Positions 1 through 10,255 of a stretch of DNA of 64,000 bases are shown here, one piece after another. The stretch covers positions 1 through 64,000 of the forward strand of contig JAKQLF010000243.1 in the NCBI GenBank assembly GCA_029567325.1, written 5' to 3'. The first letter of the stretch is position 1. Every line of letters starts with the position of its first letter. A program made the translations under genes and the position numbers. The DNA is from Bacteroidota bacterium. GTDB taxonomy: Bacteria; Bacteroidota; Bacteroidia; Chitinophagales; Saprospiraceae. Under the pieces are notes generated by a model. It was not told where the DNA came from and made no database searches. It saw nothing but the letters and a program-made list of their open reading frames with translations.

Positions 1-1
1 T

Positions 2-1603
2 TTATTCGTGGGTAGTTTTCTTACTTCCTTGATTACCGTTTATTCCAGATATTACTTGCACAGAGAGGAAGGATATAAGCGATTTTTCAATACCATTTTA
101 TTCTTTTTTACCGGATACAACATCGCTGTTTTGTCTGGAAATCTGGAAACCATGTTTTTGGGTTGGGAAATCATTGGAATATCTTCCTTTTTGTTGATAG
201 CTTTTTACCGAGACCGATATTTACCTGTTAAAAATGCGCTCAAAGTATTTTCCATATACAGAATTGGCGATATCGGATTCATTCTAGCCATGTGGGCGAG
301 TCACCATTTATGGCATGAGAACATTACCTTTTCAAGGCTCAATAATGCAGAAATTGTAAATGCTCAGTTGCAACATCACAGTTATATGGGCTTTTTTATA
401 GCATTTATGTTATTGATTGCTGCCGCTGCAAAGTCTGCACAACTTCCTTTTTCATCTTGGCTTCCAAGAGCAATGGAAGGACCTACCCCATCAAGTGCCA
501 TTTTTTATGGATCTGTTTCGGTTCATTTGGGTGTCTTTTTGATGTTGAGGACTTTTCCCTTTTGGGAGCATCAAACTGCTGTAAGGGTTTTGATATTTGT
601 CATGGGCTTGAGCACTTCTGTAGTTACAACTTTCATTGCAAGGGTACAATCCTCTATAAAATCACAAATTGCATATGCCTCAGCATCTCAGATAGGCATT
701 ATTTTTATGGAAATTGCTCTAGGATTCAAATGGCTGGCATTGTTTCACTTTGCTGGGAATGCATTCTTCAGGACCTATCAGCTTTTAGTTTCGCCGTCAG
801 TGGTCAGTTATCTTATCAAAGAGCAGTTTTTCAATTATGTGCCTAGGGCCAATAGTTTTGAAGACAGTTGGCCTAAGAAAATAGAATACTCCATTTACCT
901 CCTGGGTTTAAAGGAGTGGAATTTGGACAGATTGATGGACTATCTCATTTGGAAACCGTTGAAAAAAATCGGGAACAAACTTGATTTCTTGAGAGTGAAT
1001 CTGGTCATTCTTTTGATTATTCCCCTGATTATTGTTGGTGTGGTGTTACAGTTTGTACCAACTGATAGCTCTAAAGTTCATCAATACTTCCCACTGCTGT
1101 TTAGCTTCATCGGAGCTGCTGTAGTATTTAAAGCCTTCTCGGAAAGGAAATCCGTATCACTTGCTTGGTTGCTCATCATCATGAACCACATCTGTACCGT
1201 TTTGGCTATTTCATTCAATGAGTTGTTTACACTCAAGGAAGTATTATTCTATTTATCAGGGGTCGCAGGTGCAGGATTGGTCGGCTGGATACTCATACAA
1301 TTACTCAAAAAATTGGAACCAGAATTATCCTTAAACCGATTTTGGGGGCATTCTTATGAATATCCGGGCTTTGCATTCATGTTCCTTTGTTGTTGCCTAG
1401 GACTCATGGGCTTTCCTATTTCCACCACTTTTATTGGTATAGACCTGGTTTTCAGCCACATCAATCAACATCAATTGATCTTGGCGGGATGTACATCTCT
1501 CAGTTTTGTAGTGAGTGGCATTGCATTGGTAAGAATGTTTGCTAGAATATTTCTTGGTCCACATGCCAAGACATACCACGAAACACCTATCAAGGCGGCA
1601 TAA
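2..1603 (+). CDS. NuoL/DabB-like proton-conducting membrane subunit (5' truncated by window edge)
   Basis: Frame is open to the window start; multi-TM protein with NuoL/Mrp-type motifs (LGWEIIGISSFLLIAFYRDR, KSAQLPFSSWLPRAMEGPTPSSAIFYGS). Confidence 0.85.
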   Translation, partial: LFVGSFLTSLITVYSRYYLHREEGYKRFFNTILFFFTGYNIAVLSGNLETMFLGWEIIGISSFLLIAFYRDRYLPVKNALKVFSIYRIGDIGFILAMWASHHLWHENITFSRLNNAEIVNAQLQHHSYMGFFIAFMLLIAAAAKSAQLPFSSWLPRAMEGPTPSSAIFYGSVSVHLGVFLMLRTFPFWEHQTAVRVLIFVMGLSTSVVTTFIARVQSSIKSQIAYASASQIGIIFMEIALGFKWLALFHFAGNAFFRTYQLLVSPSVVSYLIKEQFFNYVPRANSFEDSWPKKIEYSIYLLGLKEWNLDRLMDYLIWKPLKKIGNKLDFLRVNLVILLIIPLIIVGVVLQFVPTDSSKVHQYFPLLFSFIGAAVVFKAFSERKSVSLAWLLIIMNHICTVLAISFNELFTLKEVLFYLSGVAGAGLVGWILIQLLKKLEPELSLNRFWGHSYEYPGFAFMFLCCCLGLMGFPISTTFIGIDLVFSHINQHQLILAGCTSLSFVVSGIALVRMFARIFLGPHAKTYHETPIKAA

Positions 1604-1635
1604 TTTATTTTTTAAAATTATCAATTAAAAAAATC

Positions 1636-3246
1636 ATGAATTCTTCAAATATAAATAATGGTTTACTTAAAATCCCAGCAGATGGATTCAAAGGGTTGAA
1701 AGAGAACTACCTCGATGATCTAATTTCTGGGTTTACTGTATTTCTGTTGGCATTGCCATTGAGTTTGGGTATAGCCAAAGCATCAGAATTTCCCCCAATC
1801 ATGGGTTTGCTCACAGCCATCATAGGAGGATTGGTAGTAGGCCCAATTATGGGGGCTAAAATGACCATCAAGGGTCCTGCGGCAGGTTTGATTGTCATTG
1901 TTGCAAGCGCCGTAAATGATTTTGGAGGCGGAACGCAAGGCTGGGAGTTGGCCTTGGGAGCTATCTTTGTTGCTGCAGCTTTACAGGTATTATTTGGCAT
2001 CATGAAATTGGGAAGATATATGGATTTTTTTCCTCTTTCAGCCATTCATGGAATGCTCGCTGCTATTGGCATCATCATCATTGCAAAACAAATCCCCATA
2101 TTATTGGATATAAATCCAGCATTGACAAAGGGAAAGGGACCAATAGAGTTGTTGGGTGAAATACCTTATTTCATTGCCCATCTAGATCCAAGAGCAACTG
2201 GAATAGGCGTCATCAGCTTGGCCATTATGTTGTTTTGGCCAAAGGTAAAAGGACCACTCAAAAAATTACCCGCTCCACTATTGGTGCTCTTGATCGCCAT
2301 TCCTGCAGAATTGATCATGGATTTTAGCCACACAGAACCAGACTATGCTTTGGTAAAAATTGGCAATTTAGCTGAAGCTATGGAAGTGAGTATCAGCTTT
2401 GCAGGTCTTGCTCAACTAGGAATTTTTATAAAATATGTCATCATGTTTGCTTTGGTGGGAAGTCTAGAATCGTTACTCACTGTGAGAGCTATCGATTTGA
2501 TGGATCCTTACAAAAGAAAATCAGATACAGGTAGAGACATGATTGCCTTGGGAATGGGTAATATGGTAGCTGCTATTTTTGGCGGACTTCCTATGATATC
2601 CGAGGTTGCAAGGAGCAGCGCGAATGTAAATAATGGCGGTAAAACCAGGTGGGCAAACATCTTTCACGGCCTCTTCATTGCTTTTTTTGTTTTGTTTTTT
2701 GTAAAATATATAGAGATGATTCCAAATACTGCATTGGCTGCAATGCTCATAGCGGTAGGAATAAAATTAGCACATCCAAAGGAATTTATGGAAACATTCA
2801 GAATAGGAAAAGAGCAATTGTTGATTTTCGTCGTAACCATATTTTTCACCTTGTTTGAAGATTTGTTGGTCGGAATTTTTGCCGGAATTTTGGTTAAGCT
2901 GATCATTCACCTCTTCAACGGTGCTCCTTTAAAGAACTTGTTCAGAATGCCTGTGCGCATATCATTTAATGACAATGACTACTTAGTTGAAGTTTACAAA
3001 TCTGCCATTTTTACCAACTTTTTGGTTATCAGAAAAAAACTAGAGGAAATCCCTGCAGGCTTCAATGTTGTAATTGATTTGAAAAACACCAAATTGGTCG
3101 ATCATTCTGCCGTTGAAAACTTAAACCACTTCAAGCATGATTACGAGCAGCATGGTGGAAGCGTACAAATCATAGGCTTGGATGATCACAAACGATTGTC
3201 TAAGCATGAGTTGAGTGGAATGAAGAAAAAGATAGTCACCTTATAA
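1636..3246 (+). CDS. SulP family anion (bicarbonate/sulfate) transporter with C-terminal STAS domain
   Basis: SulP-type core (FTVFLLALPLSLGIAKASEFPPIMGLLTAIIGG) and STAS-like C-terminus (VVIDLKNTKLVDHSAVENL). Confidence 0.9.
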   Translation: MNSSNINNGLLKIPADGFKGLKENYLDDLISGFTVFLLALPLSLGIAKASEFPPIMGLLTAIIGGLVVGPIMGAKMTIKGPAAGLIVIVASAVNDFGGGTQGWELALGAIFVAAALQVLFGIMKLGRYMDFFPLSAIHGMLAAIGIIIIAKQIPILLDINPALTKGKGPIELLGEIPYFIAHLDPRATGIGVISLAIMLFWPKVKGPLKKLPAPLLVLLIAIPAELIMDFSHTEPDYALVKIGNLAEAMEVSISFAGLAQLGIFIKYVIMFALVGSLESLLTVRAIDLMDPYKRKSDTGRDMIALGMGNMVAAIFGGLPMISEVARSSANVNNGGKTRWANIFHGLFIAFFVLFFVKYIEMIPNTALAAMLIAVGIKLAHPKEFMETFRIGKEQLLIFVVTIFFTLFEDLLVGIFAGILVKLIIHLFNGAPLKNLFRMPVRISFNDNDYLVEVYKSAIFTNFLVIRKKLEEIPAGFNVVIDLKNTKLVDHSAVENLNHFKHDYEQHGGSVQIIGLDDHKRLSKHELSGMKKKIVTL

Positions 3247-3266
3247 GAAATAGCTTTTGATGTTGG

Positions 3267-3302
3267 AAAAGCCCTGAGGATCATCTTTGGGGCTTTTTTT
3301 TT
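3267..3302 (+). terminator. Rho-independent terminator after SulP gene
   Basis: AAAAGCCC ... GGGCTTTTTTTT stem followed by a T tract, 20 bp after the stop codon. Confidence 0.75.
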
Positions 3303-3382
3303 ATGCCGTAAGTATGGCCTTTATAGCATACCAATTATCCTATAGAATATCTATTTTCGAAAAGGCAATTCAAGTAAACATC

Positions 3383-4177
3383 TTATTTTTTGATTAAAAC
3401 GAATATACCACAACCAAAGAAACAACCCAGTTCTGTTTGTATTTTTTCGTCAGTCAATTCAACGTTTTCAAAAAAATCTCCTTTATCATCTACATAAGAA
3501 AAGGAATTAATTACGAAATTTTTAGATAAAATATCAATCAAGTATTTTACAGAAAAAACTCTGTGAGCATTGAATTCAATTCTTTGAGGGCCAATAGGAA
3601 CGGAAAAGTAAAAAGTACCCCCTGCTTTTAAAATTTTTGTAATGTTATCGATGGCTTTTAAGTAACCAAAATAATCAATTGGATCTCCGTATCGCCCTAA
3701 ACCAAAGTGCTCAATTGCATGTAAAGAGGAAATAGAATCACAATAATCAATCAAATCTTCCGGAAGCTTCATCAAGTCTGCTTGCCTAAAATGAATATTT
3801 TTCACCACACTTTGAATTGGGCGAATATCTATTAACTCAATAGAACGGTAGGATGCTACGTGAGAAATAAAGCCATCAGTCCTTGACCCAATGTCCAGAT
3901 GTTTTGTTGGATTAGCAGCATAAATTAATCGTGCAACATAAAGATCTTGATGAAAGTAGTGACCCTTCATCGAACCTCCTTCTTCAAATTTATCATTTAA
4001 AATAGGATAATGAGCTCCAAATTCAAACGTTTTATCGCTTCCTTTTTGCTTCTCTAATTCTTTTAAATCAGCATTATACCAATCAGATCTCTCCTTTTTT
4101 AGTGCTTTTAAAAATTTCTTTCCATCAATGCCATAAGAAATTAAAAAACTATTGAATTTTTTTAATGCTAATTTCAA
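3383..4177 (-). CDS. DUF268-like / SAM-dependent methyltransferase-like protein
   Basis: 264 aa; HLDIGSRTDGFISHVASYRSIELIDIRP and SSLHAIEHFGLGRYGDPIDYFG motifs. Confidence 0.75.
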   Translation of the reverse strand: MKLALKKFNSFLISYGIDGKKFLKALKKERSDWYNADLKELEKQKGSDKTFEFGAHYPILNDKFEEGGSMKGHYFHQDLYVARLIYAANPTKHLDIGSRTDGFISHVASYRSIELIDIRPIQSVVKNIHFRQADLMKLPEDLIDYCDSISSLHAIEHFGLGRYGDPIDYFGYLKAIDNITKILKAGGTFYFSVPIGPQRIEFNAHRVFSVKYLIDILSKNFVINSFSYVDDKGDFFENVELTDEKIQTELGCFFGCGIFVLIKK

Positions 4178-4464
4178 AGTTTCGATATTATAATGTTATA
4201 AAAAAATATTATTCAAAGGTAGAAAATAGATCAAATCTATAATTTTTTAAGTTCTAATATTTAATTTTTATAATATATAGTCATCTTTTAGAAGAGTAAA
4301 ACATCAATGTATTTTTTGTATGTGTAATTCTTTTCTAACATCACCACAATCATTTTAGAAAACCATAAAGTAACAGACAATTTTTATCAGTTAGAACTTT
4401 ATGTGTACTAATCTGAGTAGTTTATACAAATGACCTTTTTAAAAGTAAGGAGAGTTGCTGTAAT

Positions 4465-6045
4465 ATGAAATCCAATTATTCGGTTACAGGAACTTCTAAT
4501 CCATGTTTTAAGATATATTTGCACAAAATTTTTGTATTGGGCATTATACAACGTCAGAGTTTCTATTCTTCCATTGTTAGTTACCTAGGTTATGGTATTG
4601 GTGCTATAAATGCACTATTTTTGTACACCCAATATCTTGAAGTTGAGCAGAAAGGATTGATTGATTTCATCCAAGTCATTGTATTGTCTTACATCTCACT
4701 GGGAAATATTGGTGTTTTTGAAGCAGTAAATAAATACCTACCATATTTCAAAGCCTATGAAAAACCTAATGCTAATGATTTAATAGGAAAAACATTCATC
4801 TATGGCGGCTTGGCGATAACCACTACAATCATTTTTTCCTACCTTTTTAAAGGCCCACTTTTGGGTATGTTTGAAAAATCCCCTTTGGTACTTCAGTACG
4901 CGCATCTTTTACCCATTTTCATATATGGTTTTTTTATATATAACCTTGTCTTAAGCTTCAATATTGGATACCAAAATATAGTATCAGCAATTTCGGTAAA
5001 GGATATTTATGTAAGACTATACAATACCATATCGATTTTATTGTACATTTTCAAACTCATTGATTTTGACACACTCATTTTAATTTTATCTTTTCAGTTC
5101 TGGACTGCAGCTTCTATCCTAATTTTTATTTTGTATAAGCAAAAAGTGCTTTATTTCACACTGAAAGACAGTAGGGTTTATAGTAGAATGAAGGGTAAAA
5201 TGTTTAGCTATTTATCATTTTTCTGGCTAGCAACGCTGTTTAATGCAGCTAATACTATAGTAGATAAACTAGCAATATCCAATTTGCAAGGAATGGAAGC
5301 AGTTGCATTTTTTACAGTTGCCGAATATTTGATTACCATTTTGTTAGTACCCCAAAAATCTATTACCACATCAATGATTCCAGTCATATCAGACGCATGG
5401 AGATTAAATGACAAATTGAATTTGAAGAATATGTATGTAAAGGGAGCAAATAACATGACATGGGCCGGGGGCCTTATTTTCATTTTGTTGCTCATTAATC
5501 TTAATGCCATTTTTTCTCTTTTTCCAGAGCAATATAGTGTAGGGAAAGATGTATTTATCGTGCTAGGGCTAGCAAGAATGATTGATTTCATCACAAGTGT
5601 CAACAGTCAGATTTTAATGTACTCAAAAAGATATTTTAAATTAGAATTGCTATTTGGTGTTTGTTTAACTGCGATTCTCATCCCAGTTACTTATTATTTG
5701 GTTATGAAAATGGGAATTCTTGGCTCTGCCTATGCTCAATTAATTTGTTTTGCTTTGGCGAATACAGCCCGAATGATATACCTTAGAAACAAAGAAGGTT
5801 TGAATCCATTTGAAGGAAATGGTAGGGTGTTTATTTTCACCATCCTAGGCATTGCATTGGCCATTTATTTTCATTATTATCTCACCATTGAAATTCAAAC
5901 AAATGCTTTCTTGACCATTTGCATCATTGGCCTTAAATCAGTTTTTATAAGTACAATTGCTTTAGGTCTTATGTATTATTTTAAACTTTCAAGCGAACTT
6001 AATAGTATGATTGACAAGCAACTTTTTTCAAGATTTAACAAATAA
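4465..6045 (+). CDS. Wzx-like polysaccharide flippase (MOP superfamily)
   Basis: 526 aa multi-TM protein embedded among glycosyltransferases. Confidence 0.75.
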   Translation: MKSNYSVTGTSNPCFKIYLHKIFVLGIIQRQSFYSSIVSYLGYGIGAINALFLYTQYLEVEQKGLIDFIQVIVLSYISLGNIGVFEAVNKYLPYFKAYEKPNANDLIGKTFIYGGLAITTTIIFSYLFKGPLLGMFEKSPLVLQYAHLLPIFIYGFFIYNLVLSFNIGYQNIVSAISVKDIYVRLYNTISILLYIFKLIDFDTLILILSFQFWTAASILIFILYKQKVLYFTLKDSRVYSRMKGKMFSYLSFFWLATLFNAANTIVDKLAISNLQGMEAVAFFTVAEYLITILLVPQKSITTSMIPVISDAWRLNDKLNLKNMYVKGANNMTWAGGLIFILLLINLNAIFSLFPEQYSVGKDVFIVLGLARMIDFITSVNSQILMYSKRYFKLELLFGVCLTAILIPVTYYLVMKMGILGSAYAQLICFALANTARMIYLRNKEGLNPFEGNGRVFIFTILGIALAIYFHYYLTIEIQTNAFLTICIIGLKSVFISTIALGLMYYFKLSSELNSMIDKQLFSRFNK

Positions 6046-6049
6046 ATGT

Positions 6050-7183
6050 ATGAAGGTGAATAAAAGTGTTAAACTCAAATTACTGTTTGATCCACAAGGC
6101 TTTAAATTACCGTACGGAGGGGTGGCAAGGTATTTTACAGAAATGATTTATCATGCTGATGTTGACGAAAATATTGATATAATTTTTCCTGTTTTGTATT
6201 CTGAAAACTACCACCTAATTGAGAAAAAATTAAGTCCCAAAAATCTGCTTGTTATTATAAATGAGAAACAATTCCAATTAAAATACTACCTACTTAAAAT
6301 CATTTATAAAGTCCAAGAGCTTTACACTATCTACAAAATAAAACAGAATAACTTTGATGTTTTTATTCCAACATACTATGGCCCTTTCTTTATAAAGCAC
6401 CTTAAAAAACCCTTTGTACTCACTGTTTATGACATGATCCATGAAAAATTTCCAGCATATTTTCCTGTAAACGATATAACAGTGGGGCAAAAATTATTGA
6501 CAATGCATGCTGCATCAAAAATAATAGCGATTTCAGAATCTACAAAAAATGATATTTTAGAATTATATCCAGATATTCCAAGTCAAAAAATCGAAATTGT
6601 ATATCTCGCATCTTCCATTGAAAAAGGAACTGTTTCAATAAAATTGCCTAAAAAATACTTGCTATTTGTGGGTAATAGGGGCTATTATAAAAATTTTCCC
6701 AGATTTTTCAATGCAATCATACCTATCCTTAAAAAGGACGAAAATCTGGTATTGTTTTGCGCTGGAGGAGGCGCATTTACTCATGAGGAAATACAAACAT
6801 TTGAAGAAAATGGCCTTAAAAGTCAAGTTATACAATATAAGTTTAAAGATAGTGAGCTTTATGAGATTTATAAAAATGCAATTGCGTTTATCTTCCCTTC
6901 AGAATATGAAGGATTTGGCATCCCTGTGTTAGAGGCCATGAGTAGCGAATGTCCAGCTATTTTAAGTAATGTGAGTTCTTTGCCAGAAATTGGTGGAGAT
7001 GCCGCAATATATTTTGATCCATATGATGAAATGGACATAAAAAATAAGGTAGAAAGTGTGATCATGGACGAAGAATTAAGAAAAAATATGAAGGAAAAAG
7101 GGCTTCAGCAATCCAGGTTATTTACATGGGAGAAGACCTTTAAACAATTTATAGAAGTAGTAGCATCTGCCAAAATTCAATAA
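6050..7183 (+). CDS. Glycosyltransferase family 4 (GT-B)
   Basis: C-terminal FIFPSEYEGFGIPVLEAMSSECPAILSNVSSLPEIGGDAAIYFDP motif. Start set at ATG 6050 rather than the upstream track start. Confidence 0.9.
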   Translation: MKVNKSVKLKLLFDPQGFKLPYGGVARYFTEMIYHADVDENIDIIFPVLYSENYHLIEKKLSPKNLLVIINEKQFQLKYYLLKIIYKVQELYTIYKIKQNNFDVFIPTYYGPFFIKHLKKPFVLTVYDMIHEKFPAYFPVNDITVGQKLLTMHAASKIIAISESTKNDILELYPDIPSQKIEIVYLASSIEKGTVSIKLPKKYLLFVGNRGYYKNFPRFFNAIIPILKKDENLVLFCAGGGAFTHEEIQTFEENGLKSQVIQYKFKDSELYEIYKNAIAFIFPSEYEGFGIPVLEAMSSECPAILSNVSSLPEIGGDAAIYFDPYDEMDIKNKVESVIMDEELRKNMKEKGLQQSRLFTWEKTFKQFIEVVASAKIQ

Positions 7184-7606
7184 TGAGCTAAATTATATTT
7201 CGATCAAGAATTTCTTAAAAGAATAAGGTCGTAAGATATATATGTGAGAGTTATACTCAAGATAATTTGTGTTTTTATAGAGAAGATCTTCTGACAAACC
7301 TATTCTTACAAAAATGTTTAAAGGTGGTCATAATGCTCCAAATGCTTGTGATTATGAATATCACAAATGAAAAAGTTAAAATAACATTTGTTATTTATGA
7401 ATATCTCTTTATTTCATATCATAAATAATCATTATGTATTCATGCCAAAAATGAAAAAATCGTCCCAAGTTTGGTATCTTTGTCTATTTGAAAAGACTTT
7501 CAAGGGCTAATTAAACAACAACCCCAAAGTCAGATATTGCTTCAGTCAGTTTGACTACAATATGATTGTTTAAAGCTCAAAGCTTGCTCCAAAATTAGTT
7601 TTGATT

Positions 7607-8416
7607 ATGAATATAGAAAATATGAACTGCAAAATATGCAACGCACCATCAAAAGAAATTTTTACAGCAAAAATATTAAGTAAATACGATGCAAAGTATT
7701 TTCAGTGTACAAAATGCAAGTTCATACAAACTGAACATCCTTATTGGCTAGATGAAGCCTACAATTCTGCAATTACCCACCTTGATTTGGGATTGATTTT
7801 TCGTAATAATGCTTTTAAATACATAGTATTTAACCTTATCAATATTTACTTCGATAAAAAAGGAAAGTTTATCGACTACGGTGGTGGATATGGTATGTTT
7901 GTAAGATTAGAAAGAGATCTAGGACTGGACTTTTATCGCCAGGACAAGTATTGCGAAAATCTATTTGCAAAGTACTTTGATATAGAAGATTTACCCAGAA
8001 ATACAAAATTTGAAATTTTGACAACTTTTGAGGTATTTGAACACCTCCAAGATCCCATTATAGAAATAGAAAAAATGCTGACTTTGTCAGATAATATCCT
8101 ATTCTCAACTGAGTTACAACCTAGGGATATTGAAAATTTAAATCCAAGTAATTGGCATTATATACTTCCAGAAATCGGTCAGCATATTGCATTGTATTCT
8201 ATTGAAAGTCTTCAATATATCGCTAAAAAATATAATTTGAATTTATATTCTTCCAATAGCATCCATTTGCTCACTAAAAAGAAATTGTCATCAACGTTTT
8301 TTAGACTTAACACCAACTTTAAATTAAGTAGAGCGTTAACTCAAATTATTCCTAAAAACACATTAATAATGCGTGATTTTTCTTTTATAAAAGAAAAACT
8401 GGGAGTAAAACCCTAA
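7607..8416 (+). CDS. Class I SAM methyltransferase with N-terminal Cys-rich (Zn-binding-like) motif, copy 1
   Basis: CKICNAPS...YFQCTKCKFIQT and KFIDYGGGYGMFVRL; alignable with the 9426-10235 product. Confidence 0.8.
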   Translation: MNIENMNCKICNAPSKEIFTAKILSKYDAKYFQCTKCKFIQTEHPYWLDEAYNSAITHLDLGLIFRNNAFKYIVFNLINIYFDKKGKFIDYGGGYGMFVRLERDLGLDFYRQDKYCENLFAKYFDIEDLPRNTKFEILTTFEVFEHLQDPIIEIEKMLTLSDNILFSTELQPRDIENLNPSNWHYILPEIGQHIALYSIESLQYIAKKYNLNLYSSNSIHLLTKKKLSSTFFRLNTNFKLSRALTQIIPKNTLIMRDFSFIKEKLGVKP

Positions 8417-8428
8417 ACAATCACCAAA

Positions 8429-9394
8429 ATGGATAAAAGAAAAACAGCTATTATAACGGGTATCACAGGTCAAGATGGTGCCTTTCTGAGCGAACTTTTA
8501 CTTGACAAGGGTTATCATGTGATGGGTATTGTAAGAAGTCTTAATTCTTTTAATAAAAAAGGATTGGAATATCTAGGCATACTAGACAAAGTGGAAATCG
8601 TGGAATGTAGTTTATTAGATTTTACTCAAATAAGTAATCTTTTAAAAAGTACAAAACCTTCAGAAATTTACAATCTTGCAGCTCAAAGTTCAGTGTCAGT
8701 GTCATTTAAACAGCCCATAGACACTTTTCATTTCAATACTATTTCAGTTATAAATTTATTAGAAGCAATAAAACTAATCGATCCTTCCATCAAATTTTAT
8801 CAAGCTAGTAGCAGTGAAATGTTTGGTGACATCAATCAATTACCCATTTTGGAAGACTCGATTTTTCACCCAAAAAGTCCATATGCCATATCTAAAGCAA
8901 GTGCACACTGGTTATGCGTCAATTATAGGGAAAGTTATGGATTGTTTATTTCTTGCGGAATTTTATTCAACCATGAATCCTATTTAAGGTCAGATTCCTT
9001 TTTCATTAAAAAAGTACTGAGTAGTGCCCGCCTTATTTCTGAAGGTAAGATGGAAAATTTAACTGTGGGAAACATTGATATCAAAAGAGATTTTGGATAT
9101 GCTCCAAAGTATGTTGAGGCTATGTATAAAATGCTGCAACATCATGAAGCCCGTAACTTCCTAGTTTGTTCGGGTCAATCTGTATCATTAAGAGATATCA
9201 TTTATTATGTTTTCGATAGATATAACTTATCCCATGAATTGGTTGTAGTGGATGAAAAATTGATCAGACCTGCTGAAATTCCAGATATTTATGGATCACC
9301 TGAAAACACTAAATCAATGCTTCATTGGGATTATGATTTTACAATAAATGATTTGTTGGATAAGCTTATTGAGGAAGAAGAACAAAACAAATAA
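8429..9394 (+). CDS. gmd: GDP-mannose 4,6-dehydratase family (extended SDR)
   Basis: TGITGQDGAFLSELLLDKGY, SSSEMFG, YAISKASAHW; 321 aa. Confidence 0.85.
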   Translation: MDKRKTAIITGITGQDGAFLSELLLDKGYHVMGIVRSLNSFNKKGLEYLGILDKVEIVECSLLDFTQISNLLKSTKPSEIYNLAAQSSVSVSFKQPIDTFHFNTISVINLLEAIKLIDPSIKFYQASSSEMFGDINQLPILEDSIFHPKSPYAISKASAHWLCVNYRESYGLFISCGILFNHESYLRSDSFFIKKVLSSARLISEGKMENLTVGNIDIKRDFGYAPKYVEAMYKMLQHHEARNFLVCSGQSVSLRDIIYYVFDRYNLSHELVVVDEKLIRPAEIPDIYGSPENTKSMLHWDYDFTINDLLDKLIEEEEQNK

Positions 9395-9425
9395 CTTTAT
9401 TCTGATAAATAGAAATTAGAAACAT

Positions 9426-10235
9426 TTGGATAATTTTGACAATATGATGCCATGTAAAATCTGTGGTGGGACAACAAAAAAAATATTTACAGCTCCCGTT
9501 TTGGATAAATACCCTGTAGACTATCATCAGTGTAATGTTTGCAAGTTTATCCAACCTGACGACCCATTTTGGTTGCAGGAAGCTTATTCCTCAGCAATAA
9601 CTAGTTTGGATATAGGTTTAGTGACACGCAATCAGGAATTGAAAAATGTGGTTCACAATGTTGTTTATTTTCTTTTTGACAAAAAAGGTAAATTTATCGA
9701 TTATGGGGGAGGTTATGGTCTCTTGGTCAGAATGCTCCGCGATAGAAATTTGGATTTTTATAGGCAAGACAAATACTGTGAGAACTTGTTTGCAAAACAC
9801 TTTGATGAGACAGATGCAGGCACAAATTCCTTTGAATTACTTACGAGTTTTGAGGTATTTGAGCATTTAGAAGATCCAATTTCCGAGTTAGAGAAAATGT
9901 TTAGATATGCTCCTTCTGTTCTTTTCTCAACTGTTTTGCAACCAGATGACGTAGCTATTAGCCCAGATTCTTGGTGGTATGTGATGCCTGAGATCGGACA
10001 ACATATCAGCCTTTTTTCTCATCAATCACTCGAAAAGCTTGCTGAAAAATATAATAAACGCATATACTCAAATAAAAACATACATTTGATCACAGATCAA
10101 AAGGTAAATAAATTCATTTTTTGGTTATGCACTAAGCCTATCATATCTGGTTTTGTCAATTTTTTTATTCCCAAAAGATCTCTATTAATGCAAGACTTTA
10201 ATTATTTAAAACGAAAATTATTTAATAAACAATAA
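9426..10235 (+). CDS. Class I SAM methyltransferase with N-terminal Cys-rich motif, copy 2
   Basis: CKICGGTTKK...YHQCNVCKFIQPDDPFWLQEAYSSAIT; paralog of 7607-8416. Confidence 0.8.
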   Translation: MDNFDNMMPCKICGGTTKKIFTAPVLDKYPVDYHQCNVCKFIQPDDPFWLQEAYSSAITSLDIGLVTRNQELKNVVHNVVYFLFDKKGKFIDYGGGYGLLVRMLRDRNLDFYRQDKYCENLFAKHFDETDAGTNSFELLTSFEVFEHLEDPISELEKMFRYAPSVLFSTVLQPDDVAISPDSWWYVMPEIGQHISLFSHQSLEKLAEKYNKRIYSNKNIHLITDQKVNKFIFWLCTKPIISGFVNFFIPKRSLLMQDFNYLKRKLFNKQ

Positions 10236-10255
10236 TTCGGGGATGTGTATTTGTT

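Noticed and set aside
457-846. Overlapping ORF inside the NuoL-like gene
   Set aside because: Out-of-frame shadow of a well-supported CDS with no recognisable motif.
7475-7482. TATCTTTG as a confident promoter for the 7607 methyltransferase
   Set aside because: -7 motif matches, but no TTTG was found at the expected -33 distance, so it is not listed as a feature.
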